The notes below the pieces were generated by a model. It was given only the letters and a program-made list of their open reading frames with translations. It searched no databases and had not been told where the DNA came from. DNA of 64,000 bases from Pseudidiomarina salinarum (GTDB lineage Bacteria > Pseudomonadota > Gammaproteobacteria > Enterobacterales > Alteromonadaceae). Location: NCBI RefSeq assembly GCF_000753715.1, contig NZ_JPER01000002.1:62001-126000 (forward strand), in the 5' to 3' direction. Within the stretch, counting starts at the first letter, position 1, and each line of letters begins with the position of its first letter. Made by a program: the position numbers and the translations under genes. This document shows, one piece after another, positions 55,564-64,000 of this stretch.

Positions 55564-56828
55564 TGGCGTACAGCAGAGAGGAACATGTTCAAGCACTAGG
55601 ATTAACGCTTCACGGCGTTCATATTGCCGTGCTCGCTCACTTTGCCGGTAACAAAAACATCCTGACATTTAACCCTGATTACCTGTCCGGACAAGTGGCT
55701 CAGGACCTTCCTGTGGTAACGATGAGGCAGCTACTACAGCCGGACTATTTAAATCATCCATTCATTCACTCCCAGCAGTTACCGCCCTTATTATCTAATC
55801 TGCTACCCGAAGGTTCATTACGTGAGTGGATGTCGTCCGAACTGAAGGTTAACAGCATTAATGAATTTCCCATGTTTGCCTGGGCGGGCCGAAATTTGCC
55901 CGGAGCTATCATTGCAGAGCCCCTGCCCCCTGATGAAATACCTGACTGGTCTTTATCGCCGCGCGATAAAGTCTCGCCTATAGCCATGCCGGTAAATGTT
56001 CCCGCGCGAAAATTTTCATTAGCGGGCGTGCAAATGAAATTTTCGTCGGTCCGGCAAGGCGCCCGCTTTTCTATTAGCGAATCATCGGACGGCGAAAGCT
56101 GGATAATAAAAACGCCTTCGACAACCCATAAGGCGGTTGTTGAGAATGAATATACCTCGATGAAGCTCGCAGAAGCGGCTGGCATTACGATTCCAGAGGT
56201 TAAGTTAGTGCAGCTGTCTGATCTGGATGGACTGCCGGACATCCCCCTGCCAGGCGAGTCTACCGCATATGCCATAAGACGATTTGATCGTTCCGATGCC
56301 GGGCGCATTCATACCGAAGACTTCGCTCAAATCATGGGCCTTTATCCGGTGGATAAATACGGCAAAGTAAATCATGAACAGATCGCGGCAGCGCTCCACC
56401 AGGTCGGCACACAGGGCCTGAGTGATGTACAACAACTGGCACGGCGGTTGTTGGTCAATATCCTCTTAGGAAACGGGGACGCGCATATTAAAAACTGGTC
56501 GGTGTATTATCCCGATCAACTAAATCCCTTGCTGGCACCGGCTTACGATATCGTCTCCACCATAGCTTACGTTGAGCCTGATCGTTTAGCCTTGAACCTG
56601 AATAAGCACAAAGACTGGGATGCGATGACGTTCTACTCTTTTGAACAATGGGCGAAGCGCATTAATGTTTCCTGGCCTGCCATCAGGATTCATCTACAGG
56701 ACGTTATGGAAAAGGCAAGAACGCTGTGGCCGGCAATGTTGGATGAGTTACCTATGCTCGAAAACCATAAAGCCAAACTAAGAGCGCACTGGAGCAACCT
56801 GAAGCAAGATTTCAGAATCACTACTTAA
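55563..56828 (+). CDS. hipA: HipA-like serine/threonine kinase toxin
   Basis: A 421-aa kinase of the HipA family, which in E. coli phosphorylates glutamyl-tRNA synthetase and causes growth arrest and persistence. Visible parts: N-terminal domain (~1-110), P-loop with the autophosphorylated Ser152 candidate in FSLAGVQMKF, ATP-binding Lys183 in WIIKTPS, catalytic Asp306 in GNGDAHIKN and metal-binding Asp329 in APAYDIVS. All key residues are intact. Its ATG shares one base with the hipB stop (TAATG), so the pair is coupled. Target is not known here. Confidence 0.92.
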   Translation: MAYSREEHVQALGLTLHGVHIAVLAHFAGNKNILTFNPDYLSGQVAQDLPVVTMRQLLQPDYLNHPFIHSQQLPPLLSNLLPEGSLREWMSSELKVNSINEFPMFAWAGRNLPGAIIAEPLPPDEIPDWSLSPRDKVSPIAMPVNVPARKFSLAGVQMKFSSVRQGARFSISESSDGESWIIKTPSTTHKAVVENEYTSMKLAEAAGITIPEVKLVQLSDLDGLPDIPLPGESTAYAIRRFDRSDAGRIHTEDFAQIMGLYPVDKYGKVNHEQIAAALHQVGTQGLSDVQQLARRLLVNILLGNGDAHIKNWSVYYPDQLNPLLAPAYDIVSTIAYVEPDRLALNLNKHKDWDAMTFYSFEQWAKRINVSWPAIRIHLQDVMEKARTLWPAMLDELPMLENHKAKLRAHWSNLKQDFRITT

Positions 56829-56837
56829 GCCGTTTGG

Positions 56838-57164
56838 CTAGTCAGCGGCGCCCCAAATCCGGAAACGCGTGATGAGATACCAGACAAGTCCGCCAATGAA
56901 CATGACCAGAGCGATCACATTGAGCTCGCCGCGTTCCTCGTACTCTTCGCCGGTAAAATAAAACCAGGCCAGGCCCACTATAAGAGAAATGAGCGCGACC
57001 ACGCCTTGAATCTGCAGGCTCACCGGTGTTTCTTTGGTGGTGATACCAGTGTCGCCAGGGTGGCTTGTTTCACCATGCTGGTCGCGCTTCACGTAACCGC
57101 AACCGGGGCAGCTGAATTTATTATCCAGTACCTGATTTTCACACTTCGGACACTTCTCAACCAT
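56838..57164 (-). CDS. Zinc-ribbon membrane protein of unknown function
   Basis: A 108-aa protein starting with a zinc ribbon (CPKC at 5-8, CPGC at 19-22), a polar linker and two membrane helices (~52-70 and ~80-100). Such small proteins are common but uncharacterised. ATG 57164 is preferred because the protein then begins right at the ribbon; a TTG 13 codons earlier is possible. It ends 9 bp after the convergent hipA. Confidence 0.72.
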   Translation of the reverse strand: MVEKCPKCENQVLDNKFSCPGCGYVKRDQHGETSHPGDTGITTKETPVSLQIQGVVALISLIVGLAWFYFTGEEYEERGELNVIALVMFIGGLVWYLITRFRIWGAAD

Positions 57165-57238
57165 TGTCGAAATACCTGTCTGTTGTATTGATATGGGTTT
57201 CAATACTCAGTATAGACAAAGGAACGCGGATTCGCGTA

Positions 57239-57979
57239 CTACCAGTACTGCTCCACCGTTACGTTACCGGGTTTGCGGCGCAGGTTCTTGGGCAGGCCTT
57301 TTTCGGTCAGCACTTCTTTGGCGTGGCGGATCATTTCCGGGTTACCGCACAGCATCACCTGAGCGTTGGTATCCAGCTTGTCGCCGACGGCGGCTTCGAG
57401 CTCGCCGGATTCGATTAAGCCGGGGATGCGACCACGCAGACCGCCCGGATAATCTTCGCGGCTGACGACCGGCTGATAGGTAAAGCTGCCCGGATGGTCG
57501 GCTACCCAGCCCTGAATTTGCTGTTGATAGGTCAGGTCACCGGCATAGCGTACGGCGTGGATTAAGTGGATGCGCTTGAAGCGTTCCCAGGGGATGCTGG
57601 TATGCAACATCGACAGATAGGGGCCGATGCCGGTGCCGGTGGAAATCAGCCACAGGCTGTCGCCGTCAGGCACTTCGTTAAGGGTAAAAAAGCCACTGGG
57701 CGGCTGACTGACTTCAATGTGCTGGCCGGGCTTCAGGTCGTGCAGCAAGGGCGACAACTTTCCGCCTTCAACCCGACTCACCAGAAAATCCAGCACCGAG
57801 TCATCCGGACTGTTCACCAGCGAATAAGCGCGCTGTATGCGCGCGCCCTCGTGCTGCAGCCCCAGGCGCACAAACTGGCCGGCGATAAACTCAAACGGCT
57901 GGGCCTTTACACGGATGCTAAAGAGTTCAGCGTTCCAGGCGTAGTTTTCGATGACTTCTCCGGTTAACCATTGTGCCAT
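57239..57979 (-). CDS. fpr: Ferredoxin/flavodoxin-NADP+ reductase
   Basis: FAD enzyme moving electrons between NADPH and ferredoxin or flavodoxin. The 246-aa protein has the FAD motif RAYSL (~50-54), the NADP-binding GTGIGPYLSM, a CGNPEM motif and the C-terminal aromatic Trp (VEQYW) that stacks on the flavin. It matches bacterial Fpr in length. Confidence 0.96.
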   Translation of the reverse strand: MAQWLTGEVIENYAWNAELFSIRVKAQPFEFIAGQFVRLGLQHEGARIQRAYSLVNSPDDSVLDFLVSRVEGGKLSPLLHDLKPGQHIEVSQPPSGFFTLNEVPDGDSLWLISTGTGIGPYLSMLHTSIPWERFKRIHLIHAVRYAGDLTYQQQIQGWVADHPGSFTYQPVVSREDYPGGLRGRIPGLIESGELEAAVGDKLDTNAQVMLCGNPEMIRHAKEVLTEKGLPKNLRRKPGNVTVEQYW

Positions 57980-58122
57980 TGCTTGTTGTCCTCCGACGCG
58001 CCGCCGAATTACTGAATGTTCACCTATGGTAAGAACTTAGCGTCTGTTTTACCAGCCAATTTACGAGCCGCTTTCACCGGTTATGTTATGCTATAGGCAA
58101 AGCAGTAATTGGAGTTACTTTT

Positions 58123-58833
58123 GTGAGTTATGCCGTAAGTTATCCCATTAATTATGCGCTGATTGCCAGCGCCATGGCGCTACTGGCCCTTACCGGCTGT
58201 AGCGAGCCGCAGCAAACAGCAGCCGATGACACTGACGTGGTGCAGATTGATCCGATTGAATACAGTGATGCGCGGGCATGTGCCTTTGCCGATGAGCTGG
58301 CGGCATTAGACCCTGAACAGCCCGATCTGGCGCAGCTGCGTTATTTAAACGAGCAGTGGCGCGACCTGAAACGGGTCGATGCCATGTCATTAATTGAAGA
58401 GCGCGACAGCCGGGCCATACTGACTGATTTCAATTATCAGTTAGCTGAGCAGAGTGTCGACTTGCTGAAGCAGGTCGCCGCCATCACCACCGAAACCTGG
58501 GATCGCATTGAAGGGCTGCGCCGGTTTGCCAATGATCCGGACAATATGAAAGTACCGGACTCTATCGTCCGTGACTTTGTGAGCCAGCTTGAGGCCTGCT
58601 GTCTGGGTCCGTTAGAAGGTAATGCGGTGGCGCTGTTAAGCGAGGATAAAGAAAGTGTGCTTTACGCGATCGGCCGGCGCGCTTATTTTGTGGAACGGGA
58701 TGTAAATCAGATACTGAACAATGAACGGCAACTGGCCGACTACCGCACCAAAATTAATGTGCTGGAGGCGCAGCTGCCAGAGGCGCCTGCGGTAAACGCA
58801 GACACCGACTGGGTGAGCTGTCCCCCCGCCTAG
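58123..58833 (+). CDS. Predicted lipoprotein of unknown function
   Basis: A 236-aa protein beginning with GTG (GGAG 8 bases upstream) and a lipoprotein signal; lipobox ALTGC puts Cys at 26. The mature part is mostly helical with paired cysteines (EACCLG) and a likely coiled-coil segment near the C-terminus (~185-215). I do not recognise the family. It converges on ubiK with a triple 13-bp repeat between. Confidence 0.78.
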   Translation: MSYAVSYPINYALIASAMALLALTGCSEPQQTAADDTDVVQIDPIEYSDARACAFADELAALDPEQPDLAQLRYLNEQWRDLKRVDAMSLIEERDSRAILTDFNYQLAEQSVDLLKQVAAITTETWDRIEGLRRFANDPDNMKVPDSIVRDFVSQLEACCLGPLEGNAVALLSEDKESVLYAIGRRAYFVERDVNQILNNERQLADYRTKINVLEAQLPEAPAVNADTDWVSCPPA

Positions 58834-58872
58834 GCCTGTGACTTAAGCCTGCAACTTAGTCCTGCGGCTTAT
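58834..58872. repeat. Three imperfect 13-bp units between the lipoprotein gene and ubiK
   Basis: Units GCCTGTGACTTAA, GCCTGCAACTTAG and TCCTGCGGCTTAT lie head to tail. Each contains CTTA, giving TAA on the minus strand at 13-base steps (the middle one is the ubiK stop) and TAA or TAG on the plus strand in the first two. Confidence 0.85.
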
Positions 58873-59098
58873 GGTAGGCCGCTACCTGCTCTTCTAACTG
58901 TTCAACGCGTTGGCGCAGACGCAGCAACAACTGTTGCTGCACGTCCATCTCTTCGCGGGTGACGACATCGAGCTTGTTCAGCTGTTGTTGCAGGATCTGC
59001 TTGATGCGCTGTTCCATGCCGTCGGCAAAGTCCTTCACACCCGATGGGATGCTATCGTTGATCTGACGGGCGATATCTTCAATTTTTTTGGCGTCCAT
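58856..59098 (-). CDS. ubiK: Ubiquinone biosynthesis accessory factor UbiK
   Basis: An 80-aa coiled-coil protein (YqiC/BMFP family) that assists the ubiquinone-synthesis complex with UbiJ. It shows MDAKKIEDIARQIND at the start and a heptad-rich C-terminal half (REEMDVQQQLLLRLRQRVEQ). ATG 59098 has AGGAG upstream; the longer frame is not supported. It is divergent from rep. Confidence 0.93.
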   Translation of the reverse strand: MDAKKIEDIARQINDSIPSGVKDFADGMEQRIKQILQQQLNKLDVVTREEMDVQQQLLLRLRQRVEQLEEQVAAYHKPQD

Positions 59099-59200
59099 AA
59101 CCACTCCTGTTTCACTGGGCCGAATTACCTTTAAGCTTAGCAGGAGTTTGCGGTAAAATCTGCCGCTCATTCAAGCACACCGCTAACCAGCAGGATCATG

Positions 59201-61213
59201 ATGCAGTTAAATCCCCGACAACAGGAAGCCGTACGTGCCATCGCCGGGCCGGTGCTGGTGCTTGCTGGTGCGGGAAGCGGCAAAACCCGGGTAATCACTG
59301 AGAAAATCGCCTACCTGATCACCAAATGTGACTATCAGGCGCGCCATATCGCGGCCGTCACCTTTACCAACAAAGCCGCCCGTGAGATGAAAGATCGGGT
59401 GGGCAAGACGCTGGGCCGGCAATATACCCGCGGTCTGACGGTATCGACGTTCCATACTCTGGGCCTGAATATCATCCGCAAGGAAGTCACCCGGCTGAAC
59501 ATGAAGCCCGGCTTTTCGCTGTTTGATGATCAGGATAGCTTTGCCCTGCTCAAAGCGCTGACTGAAGACGAGCTGGACGGCGACAAGACACTACTGAAGC
59601 AACTGCAGCATCAGATCAGTAACTGGAAGAACGCCATGCTGCAGCCGGATCAGGCGCTGGCGCAAGCGTCCCTGCCCGACGAGCAACTCTTTGCTGAGTT
59701 TTACCGGCGCTACCAGCAGAACATGCGCGCCTGCAACGCGCTGGATTTTGACGACTTAATTCTGCTGCCCACCCTACTGCTCAGCCAGAATCAGGAAGCC
59801 CGCGAGCGCTGGCAGAAAAAGTTCCGCTACCTGCTGGTGGATGAGTATCAGGATACCAATACCAGTCAGTACCAGCTGGTGAAACTGCTGGTGGGTGAGC
59901 GCGGCCGCTTTACCGTGGTTGGCGATGATGACCAGTCGATCTATTCCTGGCGCGGTGCCCAGCCCCAGAACCTGGCGCTGTTACAAAAGGACTTCCCCAA
60001 CCTGCAGGTGGTTAAGCTTGAGCAGAATTACCGCTCTCATGGCCGGATCCTGAAAGCCGCCAATATCCTGATTGAAAACAACCCACATGTATTTGAGAAA
60101 AAGCTGTTCTCGGAAATGGAATACGGCGTGCCACTGCGGGTTATCTATGGACGCAACGAAGAACACGAAGCCGACCGCGTGGTGGCGGAAATTGTCCGGC
60201 GCCGCTTCCTGGAGCGCACGCCTTACAGCCACTTCGCACTCTTGTACCGGGGCAATCATCAGGCCCGGGTATTTGAAAAGGCCATGCTGACGAACCGTAT
60301 TCCATATCGTATCACCGGCGGCCAGAGCTTCTTTGCCCGCGCTGAGGTGAAGGACATCATGGCCTACCTGCGACTGCTGGTGAACCCGACCGATGACACC
60401 GCGCTCATCCGCATTATCAATATCCCTAAGCGCGGTATTGGCCCCGGCACTGTGGAGCGCATCGGCGATCTGGCCAATGAACTGCATATCAGCTTGCTTG
60501 AGGCCGCACAGCATCAGGCGCTGAAAACCCGTATGGGTAGCCGCGAATATCAGTCGGTACAATACTTTACCCATCTGATCAGCCAGACCGCGCGGCGCTG
60601 CGATCATCGCGAAGAAGCGCCCTCGGCACTCTATGATTTGATCCGCACCATCGGCTACGAAGAATGGCTGTATGAAAGCAGCCCCAGCGTCAGCGCCGCC
60701 GAAATGCGCTACAAGAACATCAATGAGCTGATCCGCTGGGTCACTGAGATGCTCAAAGGCGATGACGACCATGAGCCGCTGGATCTCGAACAGGCGGTGG
60801 CCAAACTGTGCCTGCGCGATATGCTGTCGCGCAACGAAGAAGACGAGCAAGGTGACCAGGTGCAGTTGATGACGCTGCATGCTTCCAAGGGTCTGGAATT
60901 CCCCCATGTATTTATGGTGGGTATGGAAGAAGGCTTGCTGCCACATCAGTCGAGCGTTGATGACAACATGGTTGAAGAAGAGCGCCGGCTGGCTTATGTG
61001 GGCATTACCCGCGCGCAGCAGTCACTTACTTTTACTATGGCCCGTGAGCGCCGTCAGTACGGTGATGTGGTAAAACCTGAACCCAGCCGTTTTTTATACG
61101 AGTTACCCGTGGACGATCTGGAATGGGAAGATCAGAAAGTGGTGACGGAAGAGACCAAAGAAGCTACGCGCGAAAGCGGGATGGAAATGTTACGTAATGC
61201 GCTGAAAAAGTAG
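59201..61213 (+). CDS. rep: ATP-dependent DNA helicase Rep
   Basis: Superfamily 1A 3'-5' helicase that clears proteins from DNA ahead of the replication fork. The 670-aa protein follows E. coli Rep closely: Walker A AGAGSGKT (~22-29), VTFTNKAAREM (Ia), LLVDEYQDTN (II), GDDDQSIYSWRGA (III), LMTLHASKGLEFPHV (V) and RRLAYVGITRAQ (VI). ATG 59201 is preferred over ATG 59198 because it matches the Rep N-terminus and the AGGATC spacing. Confidence 0.97.
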   Translation: MQLNPRQQEAVRAIAGPVLVLAGAGSGKTRVITEKIAYLITKCDYQARHIAAVTFTNKAAREMKDRVGKTLGRQYTRGLTVSTFHTLGLNIIRKEVTRLNMKPGFSLFDDQDSFALLKALTEDELDGDKTLLKQLQHQISNWKNAMLQPDQALAQASLPDEQLFAEFYRRYQQNMRACNALDFDDLILLPTLLLSQNQEARERWQKKFRYLLVDEYQDTNTSQYQLVKLLVGERGRFTVVGDDDQSIYSWRGAQPQNLALLQKDFPNLQVVKLEQNYRSHGRILKAANILIENNPHVFEKKLFSEMEYGVPLRVIYGRNEEHEADRVVAEIVRRRFLERTPYSHFALLYRGNHQARVFEKAMLTNRIPYRITGGQSFFARAEVKDIMAYLRLLVNPTDDTALIRIINIPKRGIGPGTVERIGDLANELHISLLEAAQHQALKTRMGSREYQSVQYFTHLISQTARRCDHREEAPSALYDLIRTIGYEEWLYESSPSVSAAEMRYKNINELIRWVTEMLKGDDDHEPLDLEQAVAKLCLRDMLSRNEEDEQGDQVQLMTLHASKGLEFPHVFMVGMEEGLLPHQSSVDDNMVEEERRLAYVGITRAQQSLTFTMARERRQYGDVVKPEPSRFLYELPVDDLEWEDQKVVTEETKEATRESGMEMLRNALKK

Positions 61214-61229
61214 TTATCAGGCGTAGTTA
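61210..61229. repeat. 13-base-offset repeat over the rep stop codon
   Basis: GTAGTTA occurs at 61210-61216 (containing the rep TAG) and again at 61223-61229. Between and around them lie stops in other frames on both strands, including the TGA of the convergent GGDEF gene. Confidence 0.65.
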
Positions 61230-63817
61230 GCGCCCGACTTTAGCGAAGTCGGTTGTGAAGAAGTTTGCGACTTTACCCGTTCGGGTTCTCCAAATAACAG
61301 CCCCTGCCCCAATGTTACCCCGGCACTGAGCAGCGCATCGCACTGCGCCCGGGAGTCTACCCCCGCCGCAGCCAGCTTAATATCCAGCTCATTGCACAGG
61401 TTTACCACGTTACGCATGGTCGCTTGCGCCCGTTTACTTGAGGCTACATCGGCGACGAACCGTGGTGCCAGTTTTACATGGGTAAACGGGTAATTAAGAA
61501 TATAATGCAGCGCCCCGGTACTGCGGCCGAAATCATTGAGCGCCAGCCCGACGCCCGCTTCAGCTAGTTGCCGCAGACAGCTCAGTTGGCGCTTTGAGTT
61601 GTCACTAAGCTCAGTTTCGCTGAACTCCAGCACCAGTTGCTCCGGAGCCACACCCAACTGCCGGATAATTTCCAGTAAAGCTTTAATATCGGCCAGTTTA
61701 AACAGGTGCTTGGCAGATACACTCACATAAATCGGCTGTTCCGGCTTCTCATTGACCAGTTCGCAACAGCGCGACAGCATCCACTGGTCAACGGCCATGA
61801 TCATGCCGGCTTTTTCAGCAATATTAAGCAGATGTTCGGTAGATAATAAATTACCGTCAAGCTGCCAGCGCACCTGCACTTCCCGCGCCAGCGCTTTGCC
61901 GCCTTTCAAATCGACCAGAGCTTGTTCCTGCAGAATAAAGTCTTCGTCGAAATCAGCATGGCGCAGTTCGGTTTCCCGAGTCAGCGAGGCGACCAGCTCT
62001 GTATGAATACTTTCATCAAATACCACGAAGCGCCCGCGGCCCATGCCTTTCGCCTGGTACATAGCTGCGTCGGCATCCCTTAACAGGCGCTCAGCGGAAT
62101 CGTTTCGTGCTTTGCATTCCGCAATACCGACACTGGCACCGGAATAATGCTCATTAGCACCAAACACAAAAGGCTGGCGCATTTTCTCAATGATACGTGA
62201 AGCGATTTCTTTGGCATCGTCGATATGACGGATCAGGTTCAGCAGAATAACGAACTCATCGCCACCCAGGCGCGCTACGGTATCATTATCGCGCACACAT
62301 TCGCCGATGCGGCGGCTGGCTTCCTGTAAGAATTCATCGCCGGTTGAATGACCGAGGGTATCGTTAATATCTTTGAAACGGTCGAGATCGACAAACAGCA
62401 CCGCAAAGTTATGATTCGGGAAACGTTTTTTCTGCTTCAGCGACTGCTGTAACCGTTCGGTGAACATGGCGCGGTTCGGTAAGCCCGTGAGGGTATCGTG
62501 ATGCGCATCGTAGAATAATTTTTCTTCGATTTTTTTACGGCGCTCAATCTCGCTGACCAGCTCTTCGGTGCGTTCGGCAACTTTTTTCTCGAGGTAGGTA
62601 TTCACCCGCCGGATCTCCTCGGCGTTGCGGCGACGCTCAATGGCCACGGCCACGTGCTGGGATACGAAGTTCAGCAGTTCCAGGTCGTCCTGCTTATAGG
62701 ACACATCATCGCTGTAGGTCTGCACCGAGAGCACGCCGATAACTTCATCTTCAACAATCAGTGGTGAGCCCAGCCACTGTTTCGGACGGGTACCATAGTA
62801 TTTGGCGCGCGAATCGCCATTGCCCCGGCTCATGACCCTTTTGTATTCATCTTCGTCAATGAATACCGGCTTTTTCAGGTTAATGACGTGTTCCGTCATG
62901 CCATGCCCTAGCGGCCGTGAAGCACGTACTTTGGTGTCGCGCTCATCAACGTAGTAGGCAAAATTAATATTTTTCTTCTCGTCGTCCAGTAGAGCAACGA
63001 AGAAGTTGTCGTTGTTCATCAGTTGCCCAATGTGGGCGTGCAGATGCTTGAAGAAGCTATCCATGCTGTCGGAGGTATTGGTCAGCTCGGAAATCGCGTA
63101 CAGCACGGCAGATACTTTTTCAGCGCGTTTACGCTCAACAATCTGTAGCTCAAGGTCGCGGTTGATATCGCGAAGGTTCGCGGTCTGCCGGTTGATTTCT
63201 GCCTGGAGGAATTCGCGCTGTCGGATCCGCTCAAGGGCGTTGACTATGTGCTGCGATACGAACATCAGGAGTTCTTTATCGGCGGTGCTGTAAAATACGT
63301 TCTCGGTATAACTCTGAACCACCATGGCACCGATAACACGACCACCTGATTGCAGCGGCGCACCCAGCCAGTCGACGGGAGGAGCGCCTAAATCGCGGAT
63401 CTCGCCCTGAGCTACCAACGTCGGAAAATCTTCTTCTGTCAACAAAAAGGGCCGGCCGGTACGCATGACATAGCCGGTAATGCCGCGGCGCAGCGTGTCA
63501 GCAGGAAACTGTTCAAGTGACGGGATGTCATCGTATTCATCGACAAAGTAAACGAACTTCACGGTATCGTTATTTTCGTCATACAGGCAGATAAAGAAGT
63601 TCCGGGCCATCATCAGCTCGCCGATAATGCCATGTACCGACGAATAAAATTCTGACATGTCGCGCACGAATGAGGCAAGTTCAGAGATCCGGAATAAGGC
63701 TTTTTGGACAACTTCAGACTGGCGGTACTTGAGGGTAAGCTTTTTCAGACGCACAACAGCCTTGCGCAGGCGCGCAACTTCTTTCAATCGTGACTGTTCT
63801 GTTTCGGATTTTGGCAT
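61217..63817 (-). CDS. Tandem-GAF diguanylate cyclase with degenerate EAL domain
   Basis: An 866-aa cytosolic signalling protein. Order: coiled coil (~10-35), GAF1 (~40-197), coiled coil, GAF2 (~235-395), coiled coil, GGDEF (~436-605), EAL-like (~610-850). The cyclase motif RLGGDEF (516-522) and inhibitory site RDND (509-512) are intact, so it should make cyclic di-GMP. The EAL domain has EVQVR (646-650), VSVS, NDFG and AAGVD where active enzymes have EAL-R, N, DDFG and AEGVE, so hydrolysis is unlikely. The two GAFs look like a duplication. Ribosome site weak. Confidence 0.92.
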   Translation of the reverse strand: MPKSETEQSRLKEVARLRKAVVRLKKLTLKYRQSEVVQKALFRISELASFVRDMSEFYSSVHGIIGELMMARNFFICLYDENNDTVKFVYFVDEYDDIPSLEQFPADTLRRGITGYVMRTGRPFLLTEEDFPTLVAQGEIRDLGAPPVDWLGAPLQSGGRVIGAMVVQSYTENVFYSTADKELLMFVSQHIVNALERIRQREFLQAEINRQTANLRDINRDLELQIVERKRAEKVSAVLYAISELTNTSDSMDSFFKHLHAHIGQLMNNDNFFVALLDDEKKNINFAYYVDERDTKVRASRPLGHGMTEHVINLKKPVFIDEDEYKRVMSRGNGDSRAKYYGTRPKQWLGSPLIVEDEVIGVLSVQTYSDDVSYKQDDLELLNFVSQHVAVAIERRRNAEEIRRVNTYLEKKVAERTEELVSEIERRKKIEEKLFYDAHHDTLTGLPNRAMFTERLQQSLKQKKRFPNHNFAVLFVDLDRFKDINDTLGHSTGDEFLQEASRRIGECVRDNDTVARLGGDEFVILLNLIRHIDDAKEIASRIIEKMRQPFVFGANEHYSGASVGIAECKARNDSAERLLRDADAAMYQAKGMGRGRFVVFDESIHTELVASLTRETELRHADFDEDFILQEQALVDLKGGKALAREVQVRWQLDGNLLSTEHLLNIAEKAGMIMAVDQWMLSRCCELVNEKPEQPIYVSVSAKHLFKLADIKALLEIIRQLGVAPEQLVLEFSETELSDNSKRQLSCLRQLAEAGVGLALNDFGRSTGALHYILNYPFTHVKLAPRFVADVASSKRAQATMRNVVNLCNELDIKLAAAGVDSRAQCDALLSAGVTLGQGLLFGEPERVKSQTSSQPTSLKSGANYA

Positions 63818-63931
63818 TATTGTTATTTTTCGTTATTGGCCGTTTTATTTTTTTACCGTTTTATAACGATTCCAGGTCGAGTATATCCTTACCGGTCCGG
63901 CGTGAAAAGGCTTGTCGCTTAAAAAACAGAC

Positions 63932-63960
63932 AAAAAAAAGCCGCGGTTGCGGCTTTTTTT
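63932..63960. terminator. Bidirectional terminator at the right end
   Basis: Stem AGCCGC/GCGGCT with loop GGTT, flanked by eight A on the left and seven T on the right. It can end transcription in either direction and may belong to a gene beyond the window. Confidence 0.9.
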
Positions 63961-64000
63961 AAAACTTTTTTACTTTTCAAATTAAATATCTGAAGTCATA

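Noticed and set aside
59981-60946. A 321-codon minus-strand open frame inside rep
   Set aside because: Rep is conserved along its whole length on the other strand; the antisense frame is His/Gln-rich without recognisable motifs.

Overview
The window reads as an ordinary chromosomal segment of a gammaproteobacterium, most likely an Alteromonadales member close to the Idiomarinaceae. This placement is inferred from gene content and order: lexA-sulA next to a cytochrome c oxidase cluster, the slmA/coaBC/radC/rpmBG block, yibN-secB-gpsA facing gpmI-envC-yibQ, and rsmD facing ftsY-ftsE-ftsX-rpoH. No rRNA, tRNA, CRISPR array, prophage or insertion sequence was seen. Coding density is very high, many neighbouring genes overlap or touch, and most units are short operons in both orientations.

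Layout: 0-6 kb holds an ion/carboxylate transporter, a secreted S9 peptidase, PEP carboxykinase and coaD. 6-14 kb holds threonine catabolism (kbl-tdh), glpE-glpG, ubiC-ubiA and plsB. 13.7-14.9 kb is an SOS unit, lexA-sulA-like, with two LexA boxes and a strong terminator. 15-23.5 kb is a complete aa3-type oxidase cluster: coxB (fused to cytochrome c), coxA, ctaG, coxC, SURF1, a CxxxC membrane-anchored protein, heme A synthase, heme O synthase and SCO1. 23.5-32.3 kb holds a polysaccharide deacetylase, a DinF-type MATE pump, nfuA with an IscR-like operator, a large M14 peptidase, comF, bioH, mutM and a 2OG-Fe(II) oxygenase. 32.3-38 kb is a housekeeping block (rpmG, rpmB, radC, coaBC, slmA, gpsA, secB, yibN). 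38-46.5 kb is cell-envelope and division related (gpmI, envC, yibQ, rpoH, ftsX, ftsE, ftsY, rsmD). 46.5-54.1 kb is mostly amino-acid metabolism (dehydratase, cystathionine lyase/synthase pair, threonine aldolase) and yifB. 54.1-57.2 kb is a small accessory-looking island: two hypotheticals, an AT-rich operator region, hipB-hipA and a zinc-ribbon membrane protein. 57.2-64 kb holds fpr, a lipoprotein, ubiK, rep and a tandem-GAF GGDEF/degenerate-EAL protein.

Together the genes suggest an aerobic heterotroph that lives largely on peptides and amino acids: exported S9 and M14 peptidases, several ways to break down threonine and serine, reverse transsulfuration, gluconeogenesis by PEP carboxykinase, and a copper/heme oxidase with its full assembly kit.

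The most unusual signals are regulatory or structural. (1) Four inverted repeats of the form ACAA-N8-TTGT (one with a single mismatch) lie exactly 30 bp apart in front of the hipBA-like operon. (2) Short duplications with a period of 13 (or 14) nt sit on stop codons at several gene junctions and spread stops over different reading frames. (3) A SCO-like CxxxC/His protein of unknown role lies inside the oxidase cluster. (4) The rpoH terminator lies inside the convergent yibQ gene.
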